NCBI GenBank assembly: GCA_964556755.1
Contig: CAZKXI010000007.1
Span: forward strand, 62,001 to 126,000
Length of the DNA stretch: 64,000 nucleotides
Origin: UBA4085 sp964556755
GTDB taxonomy: Bacteria; Acidobacteriota; Aminicenantia; Aminicenantales; UBA4085
Direction of reading: 5' to 3'
Below are positions 56,053 to 64,000 of this stretch, piece by piece; positions within the stretch are counted from its first letter, which is position 1, and every line of letters begins with the position of its first letter. The translations under genes were made by a program, and so were the position numbers. Below the pieces are notes generated by a model, which saw only the letters and a list, made by a program, of their open reading frames with translations, did not search any database and had not been told where the DNA came from.

Positions 56053-57767
56053 TCTTCGAACGCGCGGACGATGCGGGTCGGCGCCGAGGGCGGGGCCGAG
56101 GCCAGGGCGGCCCCCAGCCAGCCGTCGGCGGCGTAGATGTCGGGCCGGAAGTGGACCGTCCCGTCGCGAAGCGGCCAGGCCGTGCCGGAGAAGGCGTGGA
56201 CCAGGATCCGGCGCGGGACGAAGACGGTCATCTCCTCGCCCCGGTCGATCAGGTCCTGGATGGCGGCGGGCGTCCATCGCGGCTCGCCGCCCAGCAGGTA
56301 GGCGGCGAACTCGAGCGGGCGCTCGACCCGCATGCAGCCGTGGCTGAAGGTCCGGATGGCCTGCCCGAAGTCGGAGCGGTAGGGCGTGTCGTGCAGGTAG
56401 ATGTCGTAGCGGTTGGGGTGGCTGAACTTGAGCCGGCCGAGGACGTTGAGCGGGCCGGGCATCTGGACCAGCCGGAAGTCCAGGCTCTGGTCCGTCACCC
56501 CGGCCAAGTCGAGCGAGCCGGGATCGACCAGGACCTCGACGCCGCCCTGCTCTTGAAAGAGGTACATGCCGTTGGACTTGAGGTAGTTGGGATCCTTGCG
56601 GATGTAGCCGACCAGCTCCCGGACCACGACCCGCGGCGGCGCGTTCCAGGAGGGATTGACCACGATGTCGGTCATGCGGCTGGAGAAGCAGGGGGTCGGC
56701 CAGACCTGGGTCCCGGCCACGATCTTCATCCGCAGGACCTCGCGGCCCTCGTCCATGACGAAGAGCTCGAAGTTGGAGACGTCGACCATGACGTGGCGGG
56801 GCCCGAGATCGGACGGCAGCCACCGCCAGCGCTCCAGGTTGAGGGCGATCTGGCGGGCCCGCTCCGCGGCCGGGACATCGAGGGCGGCCCGGGTGGCCGG
56901 GTCGAGCCGGCCCGTCTGCGGCAGGCTGTGCCTCTGTTGGAAGCCGCAGAGCGCGGCGGCCAAGGGAGCGTCGAACAGCTCGGCGCGCACGGGCCTCCCT
57001 CGGGGGGCCAAGCCCTCCGCCGCCAGCCGGCGTCGGAGAGCGGGGATGCGGACGTCGGAATCGCCGGCCCCCACAACCGGGCCGTCGGGGATCCCGGGCC
57101 AGCCGCTCCGGGCCAGGTCGCGGTAGCGGGCCAGGTCGCGCCGCAAGGCGGCGTAATACTCGTGGCCGGGAAGCAGATGGTCCAGCTCCCGCCGCAAGCT
57201 CCCGCCGGCCAAAGCCCGCTCCAAGGCCGAAGCCAGATCGTCCTCGGGAGAGCGGCCGTCCCAGCGCGCCCGGCGGGCGTCCTGATCGACCTTGCCGCCG
57301 GCCAGGTGGGAGGCGAAGAGAAAGTAGGCGTCCGTCAGGAGGAGCTCGGCCTCGGCCGCCAGAACCGGCTCGCGCCGGATCTCCAGCCTCTCCAGGGCGC
57401 GCTGATGATAATCGCCGGGCCGCAGGCCGTCGCGGTCCGCTTGGCGGATAGCCTCCCGCAGCTCGTCGGCCGCCTGGACCAGCGAGCCGTCCCGGCTCCA
57501 GGCCGGGCGGAAATAGCGAGCCTCGTAGAAGTCCTTGACCGCGACGGAGGCCAGAAGGGTCTCGCCCGAGGCGCAGACCAGCGGCGGATCCTCCACGGTC
57601 GCCAGGCGGCCCCAAACGGCGTAGCGGACCTTGTCGTCGAAGGACAGCCCGCCGCGGCCGGCGAAGCTCTCGGGCCGGCGGCATGCCGCGGCCGCCACGA
57701 GAGCCAGCCCGGCCAGGACGGCCGCCGCGAGAGGCGAGCTTCGAGAGGCGCGCGAGGGTCCAATCAT
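56049..57767 (-). CDS. L,D-transpeptidase (YcbB-type) lipoprotein
   Basis: 572 aa from the ATG at 57767. Lipobox in LAGLALVAAAACRRP. Order of domains: scaffold helical region (WSRDGSLVQAADELREAIRQ), a peptidoglycan-binding domain (LCGFQQRHSLPQTGRLDPAT), and the YkuD catalytic domain with DIVVNPSWNAPPRVVVREL, YDIYLHDTPYRSDFGQAIRT and the active site FSHGCMRVERPLEFA near 472-478 (Cys nucleophile). It makes 3-3 cross-links in peptidoglycan and may anchor lipoproteins. Upstream ATGs at 57785 and 57782 overlap the -10 box of its own promoter and are therefore unlikely starts. Confidence 0.92.
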   Translation of the reverse strand: MIGPSRASRSSPLAAAVLAGLALVAAAACRRPESFAGRGGLSFDDKVRYAVWGRLATVEDPPLVCASGETLLASVAVKDFYEARYFRPAWSRDGSLVQAADELREAIRQADRDGLRPGDYHQRALERLEIRREPVLAAEAELLLTDAYFLFASHLAGGKVDQDARRARWDGRSPEDDLASALERALAGGSLRRELDHLLPGHEYYAALRRDLARYRDLARSGWPGIPDGPVVGAGDSDVRIPALRRRLAAEGLAPRGRPVRAELFDAPLAAALCGFQQRHSLPQTGRLDPATRAALDVPAAERARQIALNLERWRWLPSDLGPRHVMVDVSNFELFVMDEGREVLRMKIVAGTQVWPTPCFSSRMTDIVVNPSWNAPPRVVVRELVGYIRKDPNYLKSNGMYLFQEQGGVEVLVDPGSLDLAGVTDQSLDFRLVQMPGPLNVLGRLKFSHPNRYDIYLHDTPYRSDFGQAIRTFSHGCMRVERPLEFAAYLLGGEPRWTPAAIQDLIDRGEEMTVFVPRRILVHAFSGTAWPLRDGTVHFRPDIYAADGWLGAALASAPPSAPTRIVRAFED

Positions 57768-57780
57768 GGGAGTCGCGCTC

Positions 57781-57809
57781 ATCATAGACGAGTCGCGCGG
57801 CTCGTTCAA
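57781..57809 (-). promoter_or_regulatory. Sigma-70-like promoter of the L,D-transpeptidase
   Basis: On the minus strand TTGAAC (57809-57804), 17 bases, TATGAT (57786-57781). The predicted transcription start is about 7 bases before the ATG at 57767, so the leader is very short. Confidence 0.55.
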
Positions 57810-57844
57810 TTGCGCGTCCGCGCCGAGGGCGGCCGTCCGAGGCC

Positions 57845-57874
57845 TTGACCGGCTCTTGACGGCGGGCATACAAT
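57845..57874 (+). promoter_or_regulatory. Sigma-70-like promoter of the permease/deacylase cassette
   Basis: TTGACC (57845-57850), 18 bases, TACAAT (57869-57874). The ATG at 57892 follows GGAG at 57882-57885. It is divergent from the transpeptidase promoter 36 bases away. Confidence 0.6.
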
Positions 57875-57891
57875 GCCGGCTTGGAGTCAAC

Positions 57892-59205
57892 ATGACCCTT
57901 CAAATCGGCGTCCTGCTCCTCCTCATGGTGGCGGCTTACGCCGTCGCCTCCTTCAAGAAGCTCTCGGTCGAGCTCAGCATCCTGGCCGCCGCCGTCGTCG
58001 GCGGGCTGGGCGGCGCCTTCCTCAAGACGCCGCCGATCGCCGAGCTCCCCCGCCATCTCGTCGAGGGCATGTTCCCCTACCTCGACGTCATGCTCGTCTT
58101 CTCCACGGCCACCATCTTCATGGCCCTGGTCAACGAGTCCGGCGGGGTCAACTACGTCGTCCGCGGCACGGTCAGGCTGTTCTACAACGTCCGGGTACTG
58201 GCCTTGCTTGTGCTGATGATCATCATCCTCATCCCGGGCGCCTTGACCGGAGCCGGCAGCGTCTCGATCCTGGTCGTCGGGGCCCCGGTCGCCCTGGCCC
58301 TCAAGGCCCTGGGCATCCCCGACCGCAAGGTGGCGGCCATCCTGTTCATCGTGGCCGGACTGGCCGCGGCCGCGCCGCCGGTCAACATCTGGGCCATGAT
58401 CCTCTGCGCCGGGACGGCCATCCCCTACGTCGGCTTCACCTACACCCTGGGCATCCCCGTCCTCATCCTGGGCACATTCACGGTCCTCTTTCTGGGCTTG
58501 AAGAAGGAGGGCGGGATGGACAAAGCCGCCGCCCTGGCCGCCCTGCCCCCGGTGCCGGCCGGGATGAAGGGTTGGCGGGTGCTGCTGCCCTTCCTGGTGT
58601 TCTTCGGCATGGTCGTGGCCAACCGCACCTGGCCTTTCGCGACGCCCATCTTCGGCCTGCCGCTGGAGTTTACCGCCGCCGCCCTGACGGCCTGGCTGGT
58701 CAGCCCCAAGAGGCTGGACGTCCTGCGGCTGGCCCGCGAGACGATGCAGCGCCTGCTGCCCCTGCTGGCGACCATGATCGTCGTCGGCATGCTGCAGCAG
58801 ATCATGACCGCGACCGGGGTGCGGGGCATGATCTCCTACGCCGTCATCAGCATCCCGCTGGTCCTGCTGTTCATCGGCCTGGCCGTCATCATCCCCTTCT
58901 CGGAGGGCGTGCTGACCTACGGCGCGGCGGCCATCCTGGGCATCCCCCTGATCTGGTTCTTCGACTCCATCGGCCTGCACGCCACGGTGGCTATCGCCGG
59001 ATTGAGCATCCTTTGGCCTCTCGGCGACGGCCTGCCGCCGACGGCCTTGATCGGGCGCCTCAGCGTCATGGTCTCGGAGTACAAGGGGACCTATGGGTCC
59101 TTCCTCAAGCAGACCTGGCTGCCCTGGCTGGTCATCACCGTCACCGGCATCCTGATGGTCGTCTACAGCGCCAAGCTGGCCTTCCTGGTCCGATGGAGCA
59201 TGTGA
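57892..59205 (+). CDS. Multi-span permease, TRAP-DctM/DASS-like
   Basis: 437 aa with about 11-12 transmembrane helices (MTLQIGVLLLLMVAAYAVAS, LSILAAAVVGGLGGAFL, VLALLVLMIIILIPGALTGA, IAGLSILWPLGDGLPP). The stretch LIPGALTGAGSVSILVVGAP resembles the substrate-region hairpin of ion-transporter-superfamily carriers (TRAP large subunit, DcuC, DASS). No periplasmic binding protein or normal DctQ is next to it; instead a 51-aa two-helix peptide and an M14-like deacylase follow. The substrate is probably an organic acid or acylated amino acid. The ATG at 57892 has GGAG 6 bases upstream. Confidence 0.75.
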   Translation: MTLQIGVLLLLMVAAYAVASFKKLSVELSILAAAVVGGLGGAFLKTPPIAELPRHLVEGMFPYLDVMLVFSTATIFMALVNESGGVNYVVRGTVRLFYNVRVLALLVLMIIILIPGALTGAGSVSILVVGAPVALALKALGIPDRKVAAILFIVAGLAAAAPPVNIWAMILCAGTAIPYVGFTYTLGIPVLILGTFTVLFLGLKKEGGMDKAAALAALPPVPAGMKGWRVLLPFLVFFGMVVANRTWPFATPIFGLPLEFTAAALTAWLVSPKRLDVLRLARETMQRLLPLLATMIVVGMLQQIMTATGVRGMISYAVISIPLVLLFIGLAVIIPFSEGVLTYGAAAILGIPLIWFFDSIGLHATVAIAGLSILWPLGDGLPPTALIGRLSVMVSEYKGTYGSFLKQTWLPWLVITVTGILMVVYSAKLAFLVRWSM

Positions 59206-59215
59206 GGCTCCCCTC

Positions 59216-59371
59216 ATGAACATCATCATGGTCCTCTACTACATCATCACCGCCGGGCTCGTCCTGCTGCTCGGCTGGAACTTCCTGCGCGAGAAGAGAA
59301 GCCCTAACAACCTCATCCTGGGGCTGCTCGTCCTGATCCCGCTCGTTCTCCGCCTGCTGAGGGTCAAATGA
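59216..59371 (+). CDS. 51-aa two-helix membrane peptide
   Basis: Starts MNIIMVLYYIITAGLVLLLG, continues WNFLREKRSPNNLILG and ends LLVLIPLVLRLLRVK. Two hydrophobic helices are separated by a polar basic loop. GAGG lies 7 bases before the ATG. It is 10 bases after the permease and its TGA overlaps the next ATG as ATGA, so all three genes form one translation unit. It could be a reduced partner or stabiliser of the permease (a vestigial small-subunit role); nothing else identifies it. Confidence 0.75.
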   Translation: MNIIMVLYYIITAGLVLLLGWNFLREKRSPNNLILGLLVLIPLVLRLLRVK

Positions 59372-60555
59372 GCGCCGCCGAGAGCAAGCCCCTGGCCCAT
59401 CCCGCCCGCGTCAAGATCGTCTTGGCCGTCCTGGCCGCTGCCCTGGCCGTGTCCGGCGGGCTGCCCCTCCTCAAGCACCGCCGCTACGGCCTGCCTATCG
59501 TTGCCGGCCCCGGCGTGACCAAGGTCGTCAAGCTGTCGGACTGGTCGCCGTCGCTGAAAGGCAAGCTCGTCGACCCCGACGTCTTCGTCATGGAGGGCGC
59601 CGAGCCCGGCGGCAAGGCCGTCCTGATGGCCAACACCCACGCCAACGAGCCGGCCGGCCTGCTGGCCTTGATGATCCTGATCGAGAACGCCGTCGTGGAG
59701 AAAGGCACCCTCTACATCATCCCCACGATCAACGTCTCGGCCGGCCGCAACACCAAGGCCGGCGACGGCTACCCGCTCTACTTCGACATCCCGACGGATT
59801 GGGGCCAAGTCCGCTTCCGCATGGGCACCCGCGACGCCTCGCCGCTGGAGTCCTGGCCCGACCCCGACGTCTACATCCACTACCCCGACAGGCAGCTGCT
59901 GTCCTACCTCGACCTGCGCAACACCAACCGGACCTGGCCGGGCCGGCCGAACGGCCCGATCATGGAGCGGGTCACCTACGCGGCCATGGAGCTGATCCGG
60001 CGGGAGAAGGTCGACGTGGCCTTCGACTTCCACGGCGCCGAGACCATGTTCCCCGTGACCAACTGCGTCGTGGCGCCCCAAAAGTCGGCCAAGATCGCCA
60101 CCCTGGCCACCATGATGGTCAAGGCCATGGAGGGCTTCGACAGCCACGTCGAGCCGTCGCCGCAGAACTTCCGCGGCCTGTCCCACCGGGAGATCGGCGA
60201 CTTCTCCGAGGCCATGCCCTTCCTGCTGGAGGCGCCCATCCCCTTCCTCGACCAGCCGACCGGGCCCAAGACGGTCCAGCTGCTGCTGGATGGAAAAGAC
60301 CCCTTCCTCCTGAGCCTGGCCAAGAAGAAGAAGCTCTTCGTGCCCTACGACGAGAAGGGCTGGCCCATCGCCAACCGGGTCGGCCAGCACATGAGCACGG
60401 CCCTGGAGATCCTCCGCCAGTTCAGCAAGAAGAACGCCGAGCGGGCCATCCGCCTGAGCGGCGCGCCCAAGTACGCCGACATCGTCCGCGACGGCGTCGG
60501 CAAGTACTACCACGACCCTGCCAAGGCCGATCCGGCCAAGGTCCGCTACGAGTGA
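59368..60555 (+). CDS. Succinylglutamate desuccinylase/aspartoacylase-type M14 deacylase
   Basis: 395 aa with one N-terminal membrane helix (VKIVLAVLAAALAVSGGLPL). Zinc ligands in VLMANTHANEPAGLLALM (His and Glu) and VDVAFDFHGAETMFPV (His), the layout of AstE/AspA. LRNTNRTWPGRPNGPIMERV supplies arginines for carboxylate binding. It should remove an acyl or carboxyl-linked group from an N-acylated amino acid, acting outside the cytoplasmic membrane or anchored to it. Cotranslated with the small peptide and permease, so the cassette likely cleaves a substrate and imports a product, or the reverse. Confidence 0.82.
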   Translation: MSAAESKPLAHPARVKIVLAVLAAALAVSGGLPLLKHRRYGLPIVAGPGVTKVVKLSDWSPSLKGKLVDPDVFVMEGAEPGGKAVLMANTHANEPAGLLALMILIENAVVEKGTLYIIPTINVSAGRNTKAGDGYPLYFDIPTDWGQVRFRMGTRDASPLESWPDPDVYIHYPDRQLLSYLDLRNTNRTWPGRPNGPIMERVTYAAMELIRREKVDVAFDFHGAETMFPVTNCVVAPQKSAKIATLATMMVKAMEGFDSHVEPSPQNFRGLSHREIGDFSEAMPFLLEAPIPFLDQPTGPKTVQLLLDGKDPFLLSLAKKKKLFVPYDEKGWPIANRVGQHMSTALEILRQFSKKNAERAIRLSGAPKYADIVRDGVGKYYHDPAKADPAKVRYE

Positions 60556-60583
60556 TACCGCCCCGAGCCTAAGGAGCCACCGT

Positions 60584-62305
60584 ATGAAGCGACCGCATCG
60601 TCTCCCCTTCGCCGCCGCCGCCGGCCTGGCCCTTTTGGCCGCCGCGGCCGTCTTCCTCCTCCTGCCGCCGCGGCCGTCCGCCGCCGAAGCCCCGGACCTC
60701 GACTTTCAGAGCGAGGCCTGCACCGTCATCCTGGTCGGCAAGGACGCCTCCGCGGACGGCTCGACCATGACCACCCACACCGCCGACTGCGGCACCTGCG
60801 ACTGGACCTGGCGCAAGGTCCCGGCCGCCGACCACAAGCCCGGCTCGACCCGGCCGCTCTACACCATCTCCCAGATGAGGACCTGGCCGCCCAGCGAGGG
60901 CCTCAAGTGGGACCTGGTCAAGAAGGACTTCAACGGCGTCGAGATCCCCGAAGTCCCCCACACCTACGGCTACATGCACGGGGTCTTCGGCTACATGAAC
61001 GACCAGCAGCTGGCCATGGGCGAGTCGACCATCGGCAACGTCCGCAAGCTGAGCAATCCGACCCAGAGCGCCAAGACCAACATCACCATGCTGACCCTGC
61101 TGGCCATGGAGCGCTGCAAGACGGCCCGCGAGGCCATCCGGCTCATGGGCGGCCTGGCCGAGAAGTACGGCTACGGCTTCGTCGACGGCGGCGAGATGCT
61201 GGCCGTGGCCGACCCCCAGGAAGTCTGGATCTTCGAGATCTTCCCGGTCGGACCGCTGTGGACGCCGGAGAGCGGCAAGCCGGGCGCCGTCTGGTGCGCC
61301 CAGCGGCTGCCCGACGACGAGGTCAGCGTCTGCCCCAACGAGTCGCGCATCGGCGAGATCGACCTGGAGGATAAGGACCATTTCCTGGCCTCCGCCAACG
61401 CCGTCTCCCTGGCCGTCGAGCAGAAGCTCTACGACCCCGCCTCCGGCCAGCCCTTCAACTGGAAGCGGGCCTATTCCCCGGGGGCGGGCAGCGCCGCCAG
61501 CTCGGGAGGCGCCCGCCAGCGGATGTGGCGGTTCTTCTCGGCCGTAGCCCCGTCCAAGAATTTCCCGACCACGCTCGAGAACATGGACTTCCCCTTCTCC
61601 GTCAAGCCGGACAAGAAGCTGTCGGTCCAGGACGTCATGGCCCTGACCCGGGACAAGTCCTACGGCACGCCCTTCGATCCCGTGGCCGGCATCCGCGGCG
61701 GCCCCTTCCAGAACCCCAACTACTACGCCCGGACCCGCAAGATCAGCGTGGCCAACGTCGAGTACACCAGCGTGACCCAGTGCCGGTCGTGGCTGCCCGA
61801 CCCGGTCGGCGGCATCACCTGGCTGGCCTTCGGCGTCCAGGACACGTCCTGCTACATCCCCCTCTACGCCGGGACGACGTCCCTCCCCGCCTCGTTCAGC
61901 GTCGGCGACCATTTCGAGCTCAACCGGGCCTCGGCCCGCTGGGCCTTCGACTACGTCGACTTCCACGTCCAGGCCCTCTACTCCGAGGCCATCAAGGACG
62001 TCCAAAAGGCCCAGCTGGAATGGGAGGCCGGAGCCCTGACCCGGATTCCCGACATCGACAAGCAGGCCCAGGCCCTCTTCGCCAAGTCGCCGGCCGAGGC
62101 CGTCAAGCTGGTCACCCGGTTCACCAACGAGAACGCCGCCAAGGTCGTGGCCGCCTGGTGGGACCTGGGCGACGCCTTGCTGGTCAAGTATAACCACCTG
62201 TCCGTCTACGACGCCGCCAAGCGGACCCGGGGACGGACGTCCGTCGGCGGCACGACCTGGAACAAGGCCGTCCGCGTCGTCGATACCGCGCTGGCAAATC
62301 AATAA
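60584..62305 (+). CDS. C69 family dipeptidase (secreted), first tandem copy
   Basis: 573 aa. Signal segment FAAAAGLALLAAAAVFLLLP. The N-terminal-nucleophile motif is SEACTVILVGKDASADGSTM with Cys46 as the expected nucleophile after removal of the preceding segment. The family's GSTMTTHTADCGTCDWTW, MSHAFGYMN-like HGVFGYMNDQQLAMGESTIG, GYGFVDGGEMLAVADPQEVW and VSVCPNESRIGEIDLED follow. It cleaves dipeptides with broad specificity. TAAGGAG precedes the ATG. It is nearly identical in order and wording to the next gene, so it arose by tandem duplication; only 12 bases separate them. Confidence 0.92.
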   Translation: MKRPHRLPFAAAAGLALLAAAAVFLLLPPRPSAAEAPDLDFQSEACTVILVGKDASADGSTMTTHTADCGTCDWTWRKVPAADHKPGSTRPLYTISQMRTWPPSEGLKWDLVKKDFNGVEIPEVPHTYGYMHGVFGYMNDQQLAMGESTIGNVRKLSNPTQSAKTNITMLTLLAMERCKTAREAIRLMGGLAEKYGYGFVDGGEMLAVADPQEVWIFEIFPVGPLWTPESGKPGAVWCAQRLPDDEVSVCPNESRIGEIDLEDKDHFLASANAVSLAVEQKLYDPASGQPFNWKRAYSPGAGSAASSGGARQRMWRFFSAVAPSKNFPTTLENMDFPFSVKPDKKLSVQDVMALTRDKSYGTPFDPVAGIRGGPFQNPNYYARTRKISVANVEYTSVTQCRSWLPDPVGGITWLAFGVQDTSCYIPLYAGTTSLPASFSVGDHFELNRASARWAFDYVDFHVQALYSEAIKDVQKAQLEWEAGALTRIPDIDKQAQALFAKSPAEAVKLVTRFTNENAAKVVAAWWDLGDALLVKYNHLSVYDAAKRTRGRTSVGGTTWNKAVRVVDTALANQ

Positions 62306-62317
62306 AGGAGACGCACG

Positions 62318-64000
62318 ATGAGACACTCGAAGAGCTGGGCGGCCGCGGCCGCCCTGGCCGTCGGCCTGCTGGCCGGCGCCTTCGCCTTCGTCGGCCCGGC
62401 CCGGACCGAGGCCCCGGACCTGACCCTGACCCCCGACCGCGAGTCCTGCACGGTCATCCTGGTGGGCAAGGGCGCCTCGACCGACGGGTCGACGATGACG
62501 ACCCATACCTGCGACTGCGGCGTTTGCGACTGGACCTGGGGGCACGTGCCCGCCAAGGACCACAAGCCCGGCGAGATGCGCCCCATCTGGCACATCAACC
62601 AGTACATCACCTGGGCCGAGGGCACCAAGTGGCCCCTGGCCACGGTCAAGGGCGCCACGGGCTTCTCGATTCCCGAAGCGGCCCACACCTACGCCTACCA
62701 CCACGGCATGTTCGGCTACATGAACGAGAACAACGTGGCCATCTCCGAGTCGACCCTGGGCACAGTCCGCAAGCTGGTCAACAACACCCCGGCCGCCAAG
62801 ATCGACCTGACCATGCTGTCCCTGCTGGGCATGGAGCGGAGCAAGACGGCCCGCGAGTGCATCCAGATCATGGGCGACCTGGCCACGAAGTACGGCTACG
62901 GCTTCAACGACGACGGCGAGATGTTCGCCGTGTCCGACCCCAACGAAGTCTGGATCTTCGAGATCATGCCGGTCGGCCCGCTGTGGACGCCCGAGAGCGG
63001 CAAGCCCGGCGCGGTCTGGTGCGCCCAGCGGGTGCCCGACGACCACGTCAGCGTCTGCCCCAACGAGTCCCGCATCGGCGAGATCAACCTGGAGGACAAG
63101 GACAATTTCATGGCCTCCTCCAACGTCGTCTCCTGCGCCGTCGATAACAAGCTCTACGACCCGGCTTCCGGCAAGCCCTTCAGCTGGAAGCGGGCCTACT
63201 CGCCCGCCCAGGGCTCGGCCCTCAGCAGCAACGGCGGCCGCAGCCGGCTGTGGCGCTTCCTGGACGTCTGCGCCCCCTCCCTCAAGCTGAACCCGGCGAC
63301 CGAGAACATGGACCTGCCCTTCTCCGTCAAGCCCGACAAGAAGCTCTCGGTCCAGGACGTCATGGACCTGACCCGGGACAAGTCCTACGGGACCATCTTC
63401 GACCCCGTGGCCGGCATCCGCGGCGGCCCCTTCCAGAATCCCAACTACTACAGCCGGACCCGCAAGATCAGCGTGGCCAACGTCGAGTACACCAGCCTGG
63501 TCCAGTGCCGGCCCAACCTGCCGGCCCCGATCGGCGGCATCGTCTGGGTGGCCTTCGGACCGCAGGACACCGCCGTCTACATGCCCCTCTACGCCGGCAT
63601 GAACGCCGTGCCCAAGTCCTTCATGGTCGGCGACCACTTCGTCTTCAACCGGGCCTCCGCCCGCTGGGCCTCCGACTACGTCGACTTCCACACCCAGGTC
63701 ATCTACAACCAGGCCATCAAGGACGTCGAGAAGGCCCGCCTGGAGTACGAGGGCGGGGCCGTGCAGAAGATCCCCGAGATCGACAAGGCGGCCCTGGAGC
63801 TGTGGGCCAAGAGCCCGGCCAAAGCCCGCGAGTACCTGACCAAGACGGTCATCGACCTGAACGACAAGATCGTGGCCGGCTGGTGGGACCTGGGCGACAA
63901 GCTCCTGGTCAAGTACAACCACCTCGGCTTCTACAACGCCGAGAAGCGGACGCGCGAGCGGGTCAACGCCTACGGGGCCCAGTGGAACAAGGCCGTCCGC
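62318..64000 (+). CDS. C69 family dipeptidase, second tandem copy, cut by window end
   Basis: 561 codons to the window edge; by comparison with the first copy fewer than 20 residues are missing. Signal segment AAAAALAVGLLAGAFAFVGP, nucleophile Cys44 in RESCTVILVGKGASTDGSTM, then THTCDCGVCDWTW, HGMFGYMNENNVAISESTLG, DGEMFAVSDPNEVWIFEIMP and DHVSVCPNESRIGEINLEDK. AAAGGAG precedes the ATG. Compared with copy one, it differs most in the substrate-side loops (62550-62670, 63240-63300) while the core blocks are nearly the same, suggesting diverged specificity. Confidence 0.92.
   Translation, partial: MRHSKSWAAAAALAVGLLAGAFAFVGPARTEAPDLTLTPDRESCTVILVGKGASTDGSTMTTHTCDCGVCDWTWGHVPAKDHKPGEMRPIWHINQYITWAEGTKWPLATVKGATGFSIPEAAHTYAYHHGMFGYMNENNVAISESTLGTVRKLVNNTPAAKIDLTMLSLLGMERSKTARECIQIMGDLATKYGYGFNDDGEMFAVSDPNEVWIFEIMPVGPLWTPESGKPGAVWCAQRVPDDHVSVCPNESRIGEINLEDKDNFMASSNVVSCAVDNKLYDPASGKPFSWKRAYSPAQGSALSSNGGRSRLWRFLDVCAPSLKLNPATENMDLPFSVKPDKKLSVQDVMDLTRDKSYGTIFDPVAGIRGGPFQNPNYYSRTRKISVANVEYTSLVQCRPNLPAPIGGIVWVAFGPQDTAVYMPLYAGMNAVPKSFMVGDHFVFNRASARWASDYVDFHTQVIYNQAIKDVEKARLEYEGGAVQKIPEIDKAALELWAKSPAKAREYLTKTVIDLNDKIVAGWWDLGDKLLVKYNHLGFYNAEKRTRERVNAYGAQWNKAVR

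Noticed and set aside
55285..59229. 1314-codon minus-strand frame across the radical SAM, transpeptidase and permease genes
   Set aside because: Low-complexity Arg/Gly/Asp composition and full overlap with three recognisable genes.
60569..63922. 1117-codon minus-strand frame over both C69 genes
   Set aside because: It repeats itself only because the two C69 genes on the other strand are paralogues; no domain.
1..64000. tRNA, rRNA, riboswitch or phage attachment sites
   Set aside because: I looked for conserved tRNA arms, rRNA blocks and known riboswitch cores by eye and found none; a covariance-model scan would be needed to exclude short RNAs.

Overview
The window is strongly GC-rich and densely coded, with about 43 protein genes on both strands, most gaps under 200 bases and no rRNA, tRNA or CRISPR that I could see. 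The gene set points to an anaerobic, Gram-negative-type (outer-membrane bearing) heterotroph living on glycans and peptides. Reasons: a PerR/Fur-like regulator with desulfoferrodoxin and rubrerythrin (anaerobe oxidative defence), many signal peptides and lipoboxes, several outer-membrane beta-barrels, an OmpA-family lipoprotein, a BamA-like protein, a GWxTD protein, and a large set of secreted glycosidases and peptidases. My best guess at lineage is Candidatus Aminicenantes (OP8) or a nearby Acidobacteriota-like group; this is inferred from gene content only.

Layout. 1-713: edge of an unknown gene. 820-9267: a glycan block (SSF sodium/solute symporter, GH94 phosphorylase, GH172/DUF2961, GH130 mannoside phosphorylase, URO-D-like protein), with paired hairpin repeats between the genes. 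9872-11367: perR-like regulator, dfx, rbr. 11369-15453: GHMP (glucuronokinase-like) kinase, xylose-isomerase-like protein, DUF1080 lipoprotein and a sugar nucleotidyltransferase. 15568-18879: Ser/Thr kinase and an outer-membrane protein. 19039-26593: Tricorn-like protease, a His-rich duplicated protein, GH38 mannosidase and a barrel protein. 26697-36752: serine hydrolase, UspA, TlpA lipoprotein, a TlpA-barrel fusion, PatB/MalY aminotransferase, CBM9 protein and a metalloprotease-propeller-BamA protein. 36932-44895: GH3, gamma-glutamyltransferase, OmpA lipoprotein, DUF4342 and GWxTD proteins. 45083-49124: MFS nucleoside/sugar permease, Gfo/Idh/MocA dehydrogenase and a natural isomerase-DUF1080 fusion. 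49111-55192: thioredoxin-like protein, ROK kinase, NagB, GH110-like galactosidase, GH29 fucosidase. 55300-64000: radical SAM SPL-like protein, YcbB-type L,D-transpeptidase, a permease/51-aa membrane peptide/M14 deacylase cassette, and two tandem C69 dipeptidases.

How it fits together. Secreted or periplasmic glycosidases (GH3, GH29, GH38, GH110, GH172) and probably intracellular phosphorylases (GH94, GH130) would feed sugars through the SSF and MFS carriers; ROK and NagB handle amino sugars. The Gfo/Idh enzyme, isomerase-like protein and DUF1080 hydrolase suggest glycoside cleavage through 3-keto intermediates. Peptidases (Tricorn-like, GGT, two C69, M14-like deacylase) indicate parallel peptide use.

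Regulation and structure. Many sigma-70-like promoters (TTGACA-like, 17-18 bases, TATAAT-like) are visible, several of them so close to the start codon that the mRNA would be nearly leaderless. Short hairpin repeats with AAATAGGG/CCCTATTT arms sit between genes and repeatedly supply or modify the neighbouring gene's stop codon.
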